Assembly (NCBI RefSeq): GCF_000766865.1
Contig: NZ_JNFA01000004.1
Coordinates: 48,805 to 112,804 of the forward strand
DNA: 64,000 bases
From: Listeria booriae
GTDB taxonomy: Bacteria > Bacillota > Bacilli > Lactobacillales > Listeriaceae
Direction of reading: 5' to 3'
Part shown: positions 46,004 through 56,294 of the stretch, one piece after another
Position numbering within the stretch: position 1 is the stretch's first letter
How the letters are laid out: each line of letters opens with the position of its first letter
Notes under the pieces: generated by a model
Told to the model about the DNA's origin: nothing
What the model saw: the letters and a program-made list of their open reading frames with translations, nothing else
Databases searched by the model: none
Position numbers and translations under genes: made by a program

Positions 46004-47176
46004 ATGAATAAAGCAATTTTACTATCAACACCCCACATGAGTGGCAAGGAACAGGATTATATTCAAGAAGCGTTTGATACTAATTGGATCGCACCACTGG
46101 GACCCAATGTAACAGAATTCGAACAGAAAATTAAACAGTACACAGGCGCATCAGCAGTTTGTGCAACGAGTTCTGGTACAGCGGCCATTCATCTGGCTCT
46201 GCGTTTACTGGAAGTCGGTCAGAGTGACATGGTTTTCTGCTCTTCCTTCACATTTATTGCGAGCGCCAACCCAATCAAATATTTAGGGGCGGACGTGACA
46301 TTTATTGACTCCGAGCCAGAAACATGGAATATGTCACCTCAAGCATTAGAACGTGCGTTAGCTGATGCCAAAAAAGAACATCGACTGCCAAAAGCCGTTA
46401 TCATTGTGCATCTATATGGACAGAGCGCCAAAATGGACGAACTAGTCACTATTTGCGAATCCTACGGTGTTCCAATCATTGAAGACGCAGCAGAATCATT
46501 GGGCTCTACTTATAAAGGACAACAAAGCGGCACATTCGGTGACTTCGGTATTTATTCTTTCAATGGTAACAAAATTATTACCACATCTGGCGGCGGCGCT
46601 CTTGTAGCTAAAGACCCTAAGATGATTGAAAAAGCAGTATTCTTAGCAACACAAGCCAAAGAAAAAGCGCTGCATTACGAGCATGAACAGATTGGTTATA
46701 ACTACAGAATGAGTAATATTTTAGCTGGAATTGGTCGGGCTCAAATGGAAGTTTTGGACGATCGCATTGCAGCTAGACAAAATAATTTCCGATTTTATGC
46801 AGACCAATGGAAACATATACAAGAAGTAGAAATGATGCCAGAACTTCCGAATTCAGTCTCTAATCATTGGCTTAGCACTATCACATTAGACATCGACAAA
46901 ACAGATATGACCCCGTATGATGTGATGGACAAAATGCAAAAATTAGGCATAGAAACACGCGTACTATGGAAACCACTACATTCACAGCCAGTTTTTGCAG
47001 CAACACCATTTTATGAACATGTTCAAGGAGAAGAAGCAGTCTGTGAGCAGCTGTTTCGTAAAGGACTATGCTTACCATCAGGATCAAATTTAACGCAAGA
47101 GGAATTAGAATATGTAAGCAAGGCCCTGGAAACTGTTTTAAAAACCAATAAAGGAGGTGTTGTCAGCGCAATATAG
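46004..47176 (+). CDS. PglE-like aminotransferase, last gene of locus E
   Basis: About 390 residues. The frame runs back to a GTG at 45968, but GGAAGAGG before the ATG at 46004 and alignment with the paralogue at 23755 (both begin near TPHMSGKE/VPHMSGKE) fix the start. Motifs are NWIAPLGPNV, ATSSGTAAIHLALRLL, EDAAESLGSTY and SFNGNKIITTSGGG with PLP Lys190. It converts the 4-keto UDP-sugar to the 4-amino form. No PglD-like N-acetyltransferase is in this locus. No terminator is seen after it. Confidence 0.89.
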   Translation: MNKAILLSTPHMSGKEQDYIQEAFDTNWIAPLGPNVTEFEQKIKQYTGASAVCATSSGTAAIHLALRLLEVGQSDMVFCSSFTFIASANPIKYLGADVTFIDSEPETWNMSPQALERALADAKKEHRLPKAVIIVHLYGQSAKMDELVTICESYGVPIIEDAAESLGSTYKGQQSGTFGDFGIYSFNGNKIITTSGGGALVAKDPKMIEKAVFLATQAKEKALHYEHEQIGYNYRMSNILAGIGRAQMEVLDDRIAARQNNFRFYADQWKHIQEVEMMPELPNSVSNHWLSTITLDIDKTDMTPYDVMDKMQKLGIETRVLWKPLHSQPVFAATPFYEHVQGEEAVCEQLFRKGLCLPSGSNLTQEELEYVSKALETVLKTNKGGVVSAI

Positions 47177-48011
47177 TTGAAGCAAGAGCCATGGAACACT
47201 TCTAAAAACTGCAATGTGCAAGAAATAGGAATGTTCGATGGCAGAATAACTGATACCAAAAGCAAACAAATCTTCATTGGCTTTTCTCAGACCAGCATTT
47301 ATTAAAAGAAACGAGAACGCTGCAATTAGCTATAAAAAAACATTATTCTCATGATAGCATCAATTTTCAATAATCATATTATCCAATCACCCTAAATGAC
47401 GATTTAACATGTATGAGGGTACTCACAACTATCTGCGTCTACTTGTAATAAAAATTGAAAATAGTATGAAAAAAATCATATATTTTTCATGAAAAACAGC
47501 GAAAGTTCATGAAATTGTCATAAAAGAAAAATGTGAGAATAAAAACCAGAAAAAAACTGACAATTAGATTTGTTAAACTTAAGTCAAGGAGGTGAGGGAG
47601 AGAAACAACTTAGAAAGGCAGCGTTCAGACCTCCGGATTAAGGTGTAAAAGCCTTAGTAGTATAAGAAACAAAATTTGAAAAATGAAAGAGGTCATGAAA
47701 TCAATATGAAAAACTTGTAAGTGTATTTACAACCGTATCGATTTTGGAAAAATAATTGCCACATCATTTTGAAGATTCAGTGAAAATTCTGTATTAGTAA
47801 CAAAACCAATATGTAAGACCCAGTTTTAACAAGCGTTCAAGTGTGAGTTGGAAATAGCAACTAACATCCGAACGGTAATTTATCGGTAACATTCACGAAG
47901 TAATTTTTCCACGTAGCGATGTGTAAAGCATTGTTGCACTAATTTCTGAGAGTAACAACATGCACCTAATAATGAAGGTGTAAATTAAACTATAGGAGTG
48001 TTTTATAAAAC
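47177..48011 (+). other. Long non-coding region and probable leader upstream of the second adhesin
   Basis: 834 bp without a supportable gene. It is AT-rich to about 47580, with repeated TCATGA words. From about 47586 it changes character: a full-strength Shine-Dalgarno (AAGGAGGTG at 47586-47594) has no usable start codon after it. ACCTCC at 47629-47634 could pair with it, followed by a small TAAGG/CCTTA hairpin (47639-47656). Two tiny frames (ATG near 47683 and 47706) have poor SDs. A CACCT/AGGTG hairpin (47963-47980) lies just before the adhesin RBS. A long structured 5' leader is the simplest reading, but no known riboswitch class is recognised. Confidence 0.45.
47483..47513. promoter_or_regulatory. 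Paired TTCATGAA palindromes, candidate operator
   Basis: TTTTTCATGAAAAA at 47483-47496 is a perfect 14-bp palindrome, and a second TTCATGAA lies at 47506-47513 with its centre 20 bp away. A further TATGAAAAA half-site is at 47465. Two sites about two helical turns apart suit cooperative binding by a dimeric regulator. Which protein binds is unknown; a Crp/Fnr paralogue from this window is a candidate. Confidence 0.45.
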
Positions 48012-51000
48012 ATGAAAAAACAAGATTTATTGAAAAAAGGAACAAGTATCGCCCTAGTAGCAACTATTGTAGGAAGTCAATTATTAGCCACTGTACCATA
48101 TAATGTATTTGCAGCAGAGAACACAGTAGGTATACAAGCTGTTCCTACTAACAGTGTAACAGTTAGTACTTGGCCTGAACTACAAGCTGCCCTTACCAGC
48201 GTGGCTGTTACAGATATCTATCTCAATGCGGATATTACAATCGGAGCAACAACAAATATAACGATGACAACAAAAAATATTCACGGTAATAATCATATAT
48301 TAAATGCTAATAGCAAACAGCTTAGACTTACTACGGCAGGTACTGTAGCGTTAATGGAAGATGTAAGAATAACGAATACAGATGCTTACGGGCTGTTCTG
48401 GGGTGATGTTAACAACTTAGAAGTTACCTATAAGAATGTAGATCACAGTGGTTTACAGATGATTTATTTACCAACTGGACATCTAATTATTGATGGAACT
48501 GTCACCAGTAATTCGACAACACAAGAAGTTTATCAAGGAAAAGACTTAACAATCAAGGATAATGCAACGGCATATTTTAATGCGATTGCTGGAATACCTA
48601 TCCATCTGTTAACGGCATCAGGATCATTAAATGTAGGAAAAAATGCAACTTTAACAACTCGGTCAAAAGGAATATCCATTTATGGAGCTGCTAATACTAA
48701 GCTTATCAATGAGGGGAACATGGATTTGAAATCTGATCTAAATCAAGCTATCCTTCTACTTGATAATAGTTCCATGTATTTCCAACCTGGTAGTGTTCTA
48801 AAAGCTATTGCAGGTGACACAGTGGAAGAAGCGATATTAACAGTTGGTGGTGGTATTTATGTGGAATCAGGAGCAACATTTGAAGTAGAAAGTAAGGGGA
48901 CTCAAGGTACGATAAATGCAGGTAGTACGATTAAGCTAGCGCAAGGATCTAATTTCTCGCTAACAAACTTTAATCCCGAAGGTTCGGTACTGGGCTCGTA
49001 CCCTACACCAGCAAATGTCATTTTGCAATCAAGTCAAGGTGTTAGTACGTGGGATCGTGGAACGGTTATGAACCCTAAACCAACTGCAACTTACCCAGGG
49101 ATGTTCGATGCTCAGTTTACGCTATCAGGTTATTTAAAAGGCGTGACTCAAACGAATTTGACATCAAATAATATGCAATTCATTAATTCATATAAGACAG
49201 GAGCAACTGGTAAAATCGTTGGCGGAAGTTTTGCTTCAGACGAACAAGATGTAGCAAAAAGTGCAGTAGATGCATTATTCACAGATTCAACAAAAACAGG
49301 TATCAAAACAACAACAGACCAAGCAGCTATTGATGCAGCGAAAGATTTAGTAAACAAAGTGAGCGATCCAACAGTAAAAGCTGACTTACAAAAAGACATA
49401 GACAAAGCACAAAGCCTACTAGACGCAAAAAATGCAGCAGCGGCAGCAGAAAAAGCGAAACAAGATGCAGCGCTAAAAGCAGTAAATGAACTATTTAACA
49501 GTAACACACCATTAACCGATGCAATTAAACCAACAACAGACCAAGCCGCGATTGATGCAGCGAAAGCCTTAGTAAACGCAGTAACAGATCCAACAGTAAA
49601 AGCAGCATTACAAAAAGATTTAAATCGAGCTCAAGAATTACTAGATGCAAAAAATGCGGCAGCAGCGGCAGCAGAAAAAGCGAAACAAGATGCAGCGCTA
49701 AAAGCAGTGAATGAACTATTTAACAACAATACACCATCAACAGACGCAATCAAAGGCACCACAGACCAAGCGGCAATTAATGCAGCAAAAGCATTAGTAG
49801 ACGCAGTAACAGACCCAACAGTAAAAGCAGCATTACAAAAAGATTTAAACCGCGCGCAAGAATTACTAGACGCAAAAACTGCAGCGGCGGCAGCAGAAAA
49901 AGCGAAACAAGATGCGGCGCTAAAAGCAGTGAATGAACTATTTAACAACAATACACCAGCAACAGACGCAATCAAAGGCACCACAGACCAAGCAGCAATT
50001 AATGCAGCAAAAGCATTAGTAGACGCAGTAATAGATCCAACAGTAAAAGCAGCATTACAAAAAGATTTAAACCGCGCGCAAGAATTACTAGACGCAAAAA
50101 CTGCAGCGGCGGCAGCAGAAAAAGCGAAACAAGATGCGGCGCTAAAAGCAGTGAATGAACTATTTAACAACAATACACCAGCAACAGACGCAATCAAAGG
50201 CACTACAGACCAAGCGGCAATTAATGCAGCAAAAGCATTAGTAGACGCAGTAACAGATCCAACAGTAAAAGCAGCATTACAAAAAGACTTAAACCGTGCG
50301 CAAGAGTTACTAGATGCTAAAAACACAGCGTTGACAAAACCAGTCTTGGATGCATACCACATTACAGATGAGTACGTTACAGGTAAAGTAGATGCAAACA
50401 CAGCAACAGTAGAGCTTTATATCAACGGCGTTCGCTCAAAAATCTCCACTCCAACAAATGGCGAGTTCAAACTTTACGCACAAGGTTTTGGCTTGAAAGT
50501 TGGCGACACATTTGAAGTTCGTCCTGTCGATGCTAAAGGAAATAAAGGTCCAATAGCTACAGGAACAGTACTAGGCGCAGCGTTGAACCTAACAACAAAT
50601 GATGTAGGCCTAAGCGCAACGACAGTAACAGGAACAGTTGGAGCTGGAATCACATCAGTACGTCTATCAATCGACGGTACAATTGTAAAAGTTGGTCAAA
50701 TTAACGCAGATGGCACATACAGCATTGCAACTAACAACCTTATCAAACCTAGCTCAAAAGTGGAAGTTGTAGGCTATGTAGATAAAACAGAAATGGTTCG
50801 CAAAGCAGTTAATATTGTCAATGATGAAAAACCAGTATTGAGCGCTTTAACAGTTGATGATGATACAGTTAAAGGATCTGTCACAGCAGGATCAGCAGTA
50901 GGTTTCCGCGTAAGCATCAATGGTGTTGCAACGAAAACAGGAACTATTGCAGCAGACGGAACTTTCCAATCTAGCATTGGTAAACAACCACTAGGAACTG

Positions 51001-51341
51001 TAGTTAAAATTGAAGTTAGAGACAGCGCAGGTTACAACTCATACCGTACAGCAAGTGTTACAGTAACTCCATCAGCGGTTGCTAAATTAGCAGCACCAAC
51101 ACTAACTAACATGGACGGTAGTTACATCGTTGGAACAGCACCAAAAGGAACAGAATCCATCGTAGTTTATGAAGATGGTGTAGCGGTAAGAACACAAAAC
51201 ATTAGCACAATGACTGTAAATCCAGACGGTAGCTTCACATTCAAAGCGTATGTAGCAGCAAGTGCATCACAAGTACAAGTACAAGCAAAAAATAGCGACA
51301 AACGCATGAATAGTGATCTATCAGCAACATTCACAAAATAA
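48012..51341 (+). CDS. Second secreted adhesin-like protein: beta-helix, five helical repeats, four Ig-like modules
   Basis: 1109 residues. The signal peptide ends near VFA-AEN (about residue 35). The pectate-lyase-like adhesive domain spans about 48-410 (DIYLNADITIG, KNIHGNNHILN) and parallels the one at 13122. Five Cry1Ac D-VI-type helical repeats of about 74 residues follow (about 416-775; AVNELFNNNTP, TTDQAAIDAAKALVDAVTDPTVKAALQKDL), then about four Ig-like modules to the C-terminus. No LPXTG or other wall anchor is seen. AGGAG lies about 14 nt before the ATG, longer than usual. The C-terminal 80 residues are shared with the protein at 51436. Confidence 0.84.
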   Translation: MKKQDLLKKGTSIALVATIVGSQLLATVPYNVFAAENTVGIQAVPTNSVTVSTWPELQAALTSVAVTDIYLNADITIGATTNITMTTKNIHGNNHILNANSKQLRLTTAGTVALMEDVRITNTDAYGLFWGDVNNLEVTYKNVDHSGLQMIYLPTGHLIIDGTVTSNSTTQEVYQGKDLTIKDNATAYFNAIAGIPIHLLTASGSLNVGKNATLTTRSKGISIYGAANTKLINEGNMDLKSDLNQAILLLDNSSMYFQPGSVLKAIAGDTVEEAILTVGGGIYVESGATFEVESKGTQGTINAGSTIKLAQGSNFSLTNFNPEGSVLGSYPTPANVILQSSQGVSTWDRGTVMNPKPTATYPGMFDAQFTLSGYLKGVTQTNLTSNNMQFINSYKTGATGKIVGGSFASDEQDVAKSAVDALFTDSTKTGIKTTTDQAAIDAAKDLVNKVSDPTVKADLQKDIDKAQSLLDAKNAAAAAEKAKQDAALKAVNELFNSNTPLTDAIKPTTDQAAIDAAKALVNAVTDPTVKAALQKDLNRAQELLDAKNAAAAAAEKAKQDAALKAVNELFNNNTPSTDAIKGTTDQAAINAAKALVDAVTDPTVKAALQKDLNRAQELLDAKTAAAAAEKAKQDAALKAVNELFNNNTPATDAIKGTTDQAAINAAKALVDAVIDPTVKAALQKDLNRAQELLDAKTAAAAAEKAKQDAALKAVNELFNNNTPATDAIKGTTDQAAINAAKALVDAVTDPTVKAALQKDLNRAQELLDAKNTALTKPVLDAYHITDEYVTGKVDANTATVELYINGVRSKISTPTNGEFKLYAQGFGLKVGDTFEVRPVDAKGNKGPIATGTVLGAALNLTTNDVGLSATTVTGTVGAGITSVRLSIDGTIVKVGQINADGTYSIATNNLIKPSSKVEVVGYVDKTEMVRKAVNIVNDEKPVLSALTVDDDTVKGSVTAGSAVGFRVSINGVATKTGTIAADGTFQSSIGKQPLGTVVKIEVRDSAGYNSYRTASVTVTPSAVAKLAAPTLTNMDGSYIVGTAPKGTESIVVYEDGVAVRTQNISTMTVNPDGSFTFKAYVAASASQVQVQAKNSDKRMNSDLSATFTK
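49255..50325 (+). repeat. Five in-frame repeats, the last four nearly identical with 222-225-bp period
   Basis: The GCGAAACAAGATGC word recurs at 49455, 49680, 49902 and 50124 (spacings 225, 222, 222). Units 3, 4 and 5 differ by only a few bases, pointing to recent duplication or gene conversion and to likely copy-number variation between strains. Confidence 0.9.
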
Positions 51342-51346
51342 ACTAG

Positions 51347-51394
51347 TTACAGCGGCCTTCTCAAGTTAGAAGAGAAGGCCGCTGTAAAAGTTTT
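51347..51394 (+). terminator. Strong intrinsic terminator
   Basis: A perfect 16-bp stem (51347-51362 with 51372-51387) with a 9-nt loop is followed by AAGTTTT, 6 nt after the adhesin stop. Confidence 0.9.
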
Positions 51395-51435
51395 GTATAA
51401 AAAACGAACCGATAGTCGAAAGGGGAACACATCAC

Positions 51436-53817
51436 ATGAAGAAACAAGTCGTAAGCTCATTAACAATTATATCTATTTTAGGAGCAAGTATCGCAATGCC
51501 ATTCAATGTACTTTCAGAAGTACCAGTAGAAGCAGCAGTATTAGCCATAGCGCCGAAGTACACTGCGCCAACAACACAAATGCCCTATTTGACGTTTACA
51601 AAAACGAATGTTTCTAATTATTTGCCAACGATTAGCTTTAATGGTGTTTATTTAGTGGTTGATATAACTAAACTACCTAAAGGATATGGTTTGCAAACCA
51701 CTCTTCCAGATGGCACGATTGACAAGCAATATTCAACGACAGCCGCTGGAGTAGCGCAGAGTATATCTATCTATATGACCTACCAAGAATTTAGTAAAAA
51801 TTCGACGATGAATATCAATGTAATCTTGCCAGACGGAAAAATAGTAGAACAAAATAATGCTGTTTTGACTGCTACGGATTTTGTAGGTACTTTTGGAACA
51901 GGTCTTCAGGATTTTGGACAAAAAGTTTATAACCTGTATGAGAATACATTGTTTCTCCATCTAGCTTCTGGAATCACACAAGCTGACATAGATGTAGCGT
52001 ATGCCGCTGCGCAGAATGTAGCTCCATCTTACGAACGAGACCGTCTAATGGATCTTTTAGATGCGATGCAATGGGAGTTCGATGATAACAACGCTAGAGC
52101 ATTACAAAAAGAATTTAATACTGCGAATGGGGCTGTTAGTGATTTATTTGTTAATAACCTACAGACAAGTGGGGCAATTAAATCTACGGTAACACAAAGT
52201 GCGATTGATGCGGCCAAAGCGTTAGTAAATCAGTTAACAGATTCTCCGCAAAAAACAGCGCTGCTAGCAAATGTACAACTGGCACAAAACCTTTTAACCA
52301 GCACATCGACACCAGCGCCGACGACACCAGCACCAACGACACCGGCTCCAGCTCCATCCGCAACGCCAACATCTAATTTTGTCGCAAGCAATGCAGTGTT
52401 AGGACTATTTGAAAATAATAATCCAAGTACCAATACGCTTAAATCGACAACGGATCAACAAGCGATTGATGCGGTGCAAAAACTAGTAGATGGAGTGGTG
52501 GATGCAACTGTAAGAGCCAACATGCAAGTAGATATCGAGCGCGCCAAAGACTTATTGAAATTAAAAGATACGGTGGCTGATTACAGTTTAGTACCGAACG
52601 ATGCGGACATCACATCAACAGCAATCACAGGAAAAGTAGGCAAAGGTGTTACAACGGTCCGCTTAGCAATTGATGGCGTTGTGAAGAAAACTGGAACAGT
52701 AAATACAGATGGCACTTTTAGCGTTGCAACAGAGAATTTTATCACGCAAGGATCGACAGTAGAGGTGGTAGGCTACAATGGTACATCTGAGGTCGTGAGA
52801 AAAACAGTGAAGGTTAGTCATAATTTGAAGCCACTTGTCCCAGGAGCAAACGAGGCACTGGCAAAACAAATGGCAACAAATGCAGTATTAGATCTCTTTA
52901 AAGACAATGAGCCAAATACGAATACACTCAAACCAACAACTACTCAAAAAACGATTGATTACGTTCAAAGTCTGATTAACGTAGTTCAAGATGCAACGGT
53001 AAAAGCCAATATGCAAAAAGAATTAGATAAGGCCGAAAGTATATTGAATGCTTCATATAATCTTACAGCGAACGATACAACATTAAAAACGGCAAACATA
53101 ACTGGAACCGTGGGAAGTGGAATTACGATTGTGCGCTTAGCAGTGGACGGTATCGTGAAGAAAACTGGGAAAGTTAACGCAGACGGGACTTATACCATTG
53201 CAACAGATAGTCTCCTCACAGCAGGAGCAAAAATCGAAGTGATAGGCTATGAGAGTACAACTGAAATGGTACGAAAAACAGTCACTATTACTAACGATGA
53301 AAAACCAGTTCTTGAAGGAATGACTGTAGATAGCGATTCTATCAAAGGTTCTGTAACAGCAGGATCAGCGACAATTTTCCGTGTTAGCGTTAATGGTGTA
53401 GCTAGTAAAACCGGTACGATTGCAGCAGATGGCAAATTCCAATCAAGTATCGGCAAACAGGTAGCAGGAACCGTTGTTAAGATTGAAATTAAAGATAGTA
53501 CTGGTGGTTATAGTACATCACGTGTAGCAAGCACAGTTGTTACAGGAGCAGCGACAGTGAAACTAACAGCTCCAAAATTAAATAAAATAGAGGGCAACTA
53601 TATCACTGGAACTGCACCAAAAGGAACAGAAAGTATTACAGTTTATGAAGATGGTGCAGCAGTCAGAGCGATGAATATTAGTTCTATGACTAGCAATCAA
53701 GATGGAAGCTTCACATTCAAGGTTTACGTCGCACCAAACGCTTCAAGCGTCCAAGTTCAAGCGAAAAATAGTAACAAACTCATGACAAGTGACCTATCGG
53801 CAGCGTTTAGCAAATAA
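51436..53817 (+). CDS. Third secreted Ig-like/helical-repeat protein without beta-helix domain
   Basis: 793 residues. A signal peptide (about 1-33) is followed by an N-terminal domain of unknown type (about 40-170; ISFNGVYLVVDITKLPKGYG). Helical units (AVSDLFVNNL, AVLGLFENNN, AVLDLFKDNE, each with the IDAxKxLV...DATVxANMQ pattern) alternate with Ig-like modules instead of forming one block. A Pro/Thr/Ala linker (STPAPTTPAPTTPAPAP) separates units 1 and 2. The last about 80 residues match the end of the preceding adhesin. No wall anchor is seen. GAAAGGGG precedes the ATG. The strong terminator upstream means it probably has its own promoter. Confidence 0.82.
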   Translation: MKKQVVSSLTIISILGASIAMPFNVLSEVPVEAAVLAIAPKYTAPTTQMPYLTFTKTNVSNYLPTISFNGVYLVVDITKLPKGYGLQTTLPDGTIDKQYSTTAAGVAQSISIYMTYQEFSKNSTMNINVILPDGKIVEQNNAVLTATDFVGTFGTGLQDFGQKVYNLYENTLFLHLASGITQADIDVAYAAAQNVAPSYERDRLMDLLDAMQWEFDDNNARALQKEFNTANGAVSDLFVNNLQTSGAIKSTVTQSAIDAAKALVNQLTDSPQKTALLANVQLAQNLLTSTSTPAPTTPAPTTPAPAPSATPTSNFVASNAVLGLFENNNPSTNTLKSTTDQQAIDAVQKLVDGVVDATVRANMQVDIERAKDLLKLKDTVADYSLVPNDADITSTAITGKVGKGVTTVRLAIDGVVKKTGTVNTDGTFSVATENFITQGSTVEVVGYNGTSEVVRKTVKVSHNLKPLVPGANEALAKQMATNAVLDLFKDNEPNTNTLKPTTTQKTIDYVQSLINVVQDATVKANMQKELDKAESILNASYNLTANDTTLKTANITGTVGSGITIVRLAVDGIVKKTGKVNADGTYTIATDSLLTAGAKIEVIGYESTTEMVRKTVTITNDEKPVLEGMTVDSDSIKGSVTAGSATIFRVSVNGVASKTGTIAADGKFQSSIGKQVAGTVVKIEIKDSTGGYSTSRVASTVVTGAATVKLTAPKLNKIEGNYITGTAPKGTESITVYEDGAAVRAMNISSMTSNQDGSFTFKVYVAPNASSVQVQAKNSNKLMTSDLSAAFSK

Positions 53818-53820
53818 CAA

Positions 53821-53870
53821 ATAGCAAGCAATGGGAGTTAATATACGCTCCTTATTGCTTGCTATTCATT
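53821..53870 (+). terminator. Hairpin after the third adhesin
   Basis: ATAGCAAGCAAT (53821-53832) and ATTGCTTGCTAT (53854-53865) are exact inverted repeats with an inner GGAG/CTCC. The T-run is poor, so it may work together with the following terminator. Confidence 0.65.
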
Positions 53871-53887
53871 TGAAAACTGGAAGTCAT

Positions 53888-53937
53888 AAAGAACCGCTAA
53901 AGTTAGATTAGAAGTCTAGCTTCAGCGGTTCTTTTTG
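53888..53937. terminator. Bidirectional intrinsic terminator
   Basis: AAAGAACCGCT (53888-53898) pairs with AGCGGTTCTTT (53924-53934), with further inner pairing, then TTTTT. It serves the + adhesin and the convergent - strand formaldehyde operon, whose stop is at 53940. Confidence 0.85.
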
Positions 53938-53939
53938 TA

Positions 53940-56294
<2,355 letters not shown>

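Noticed and set aside
47683..47720. Tiny overlapping frames in the adhesin leader that could be regulatory uORFs
   Set aside because: They have four to eight codons, poor Shine-Dalgarno sequences and no attenuator pairing that I could establish; left as part of the leader note.
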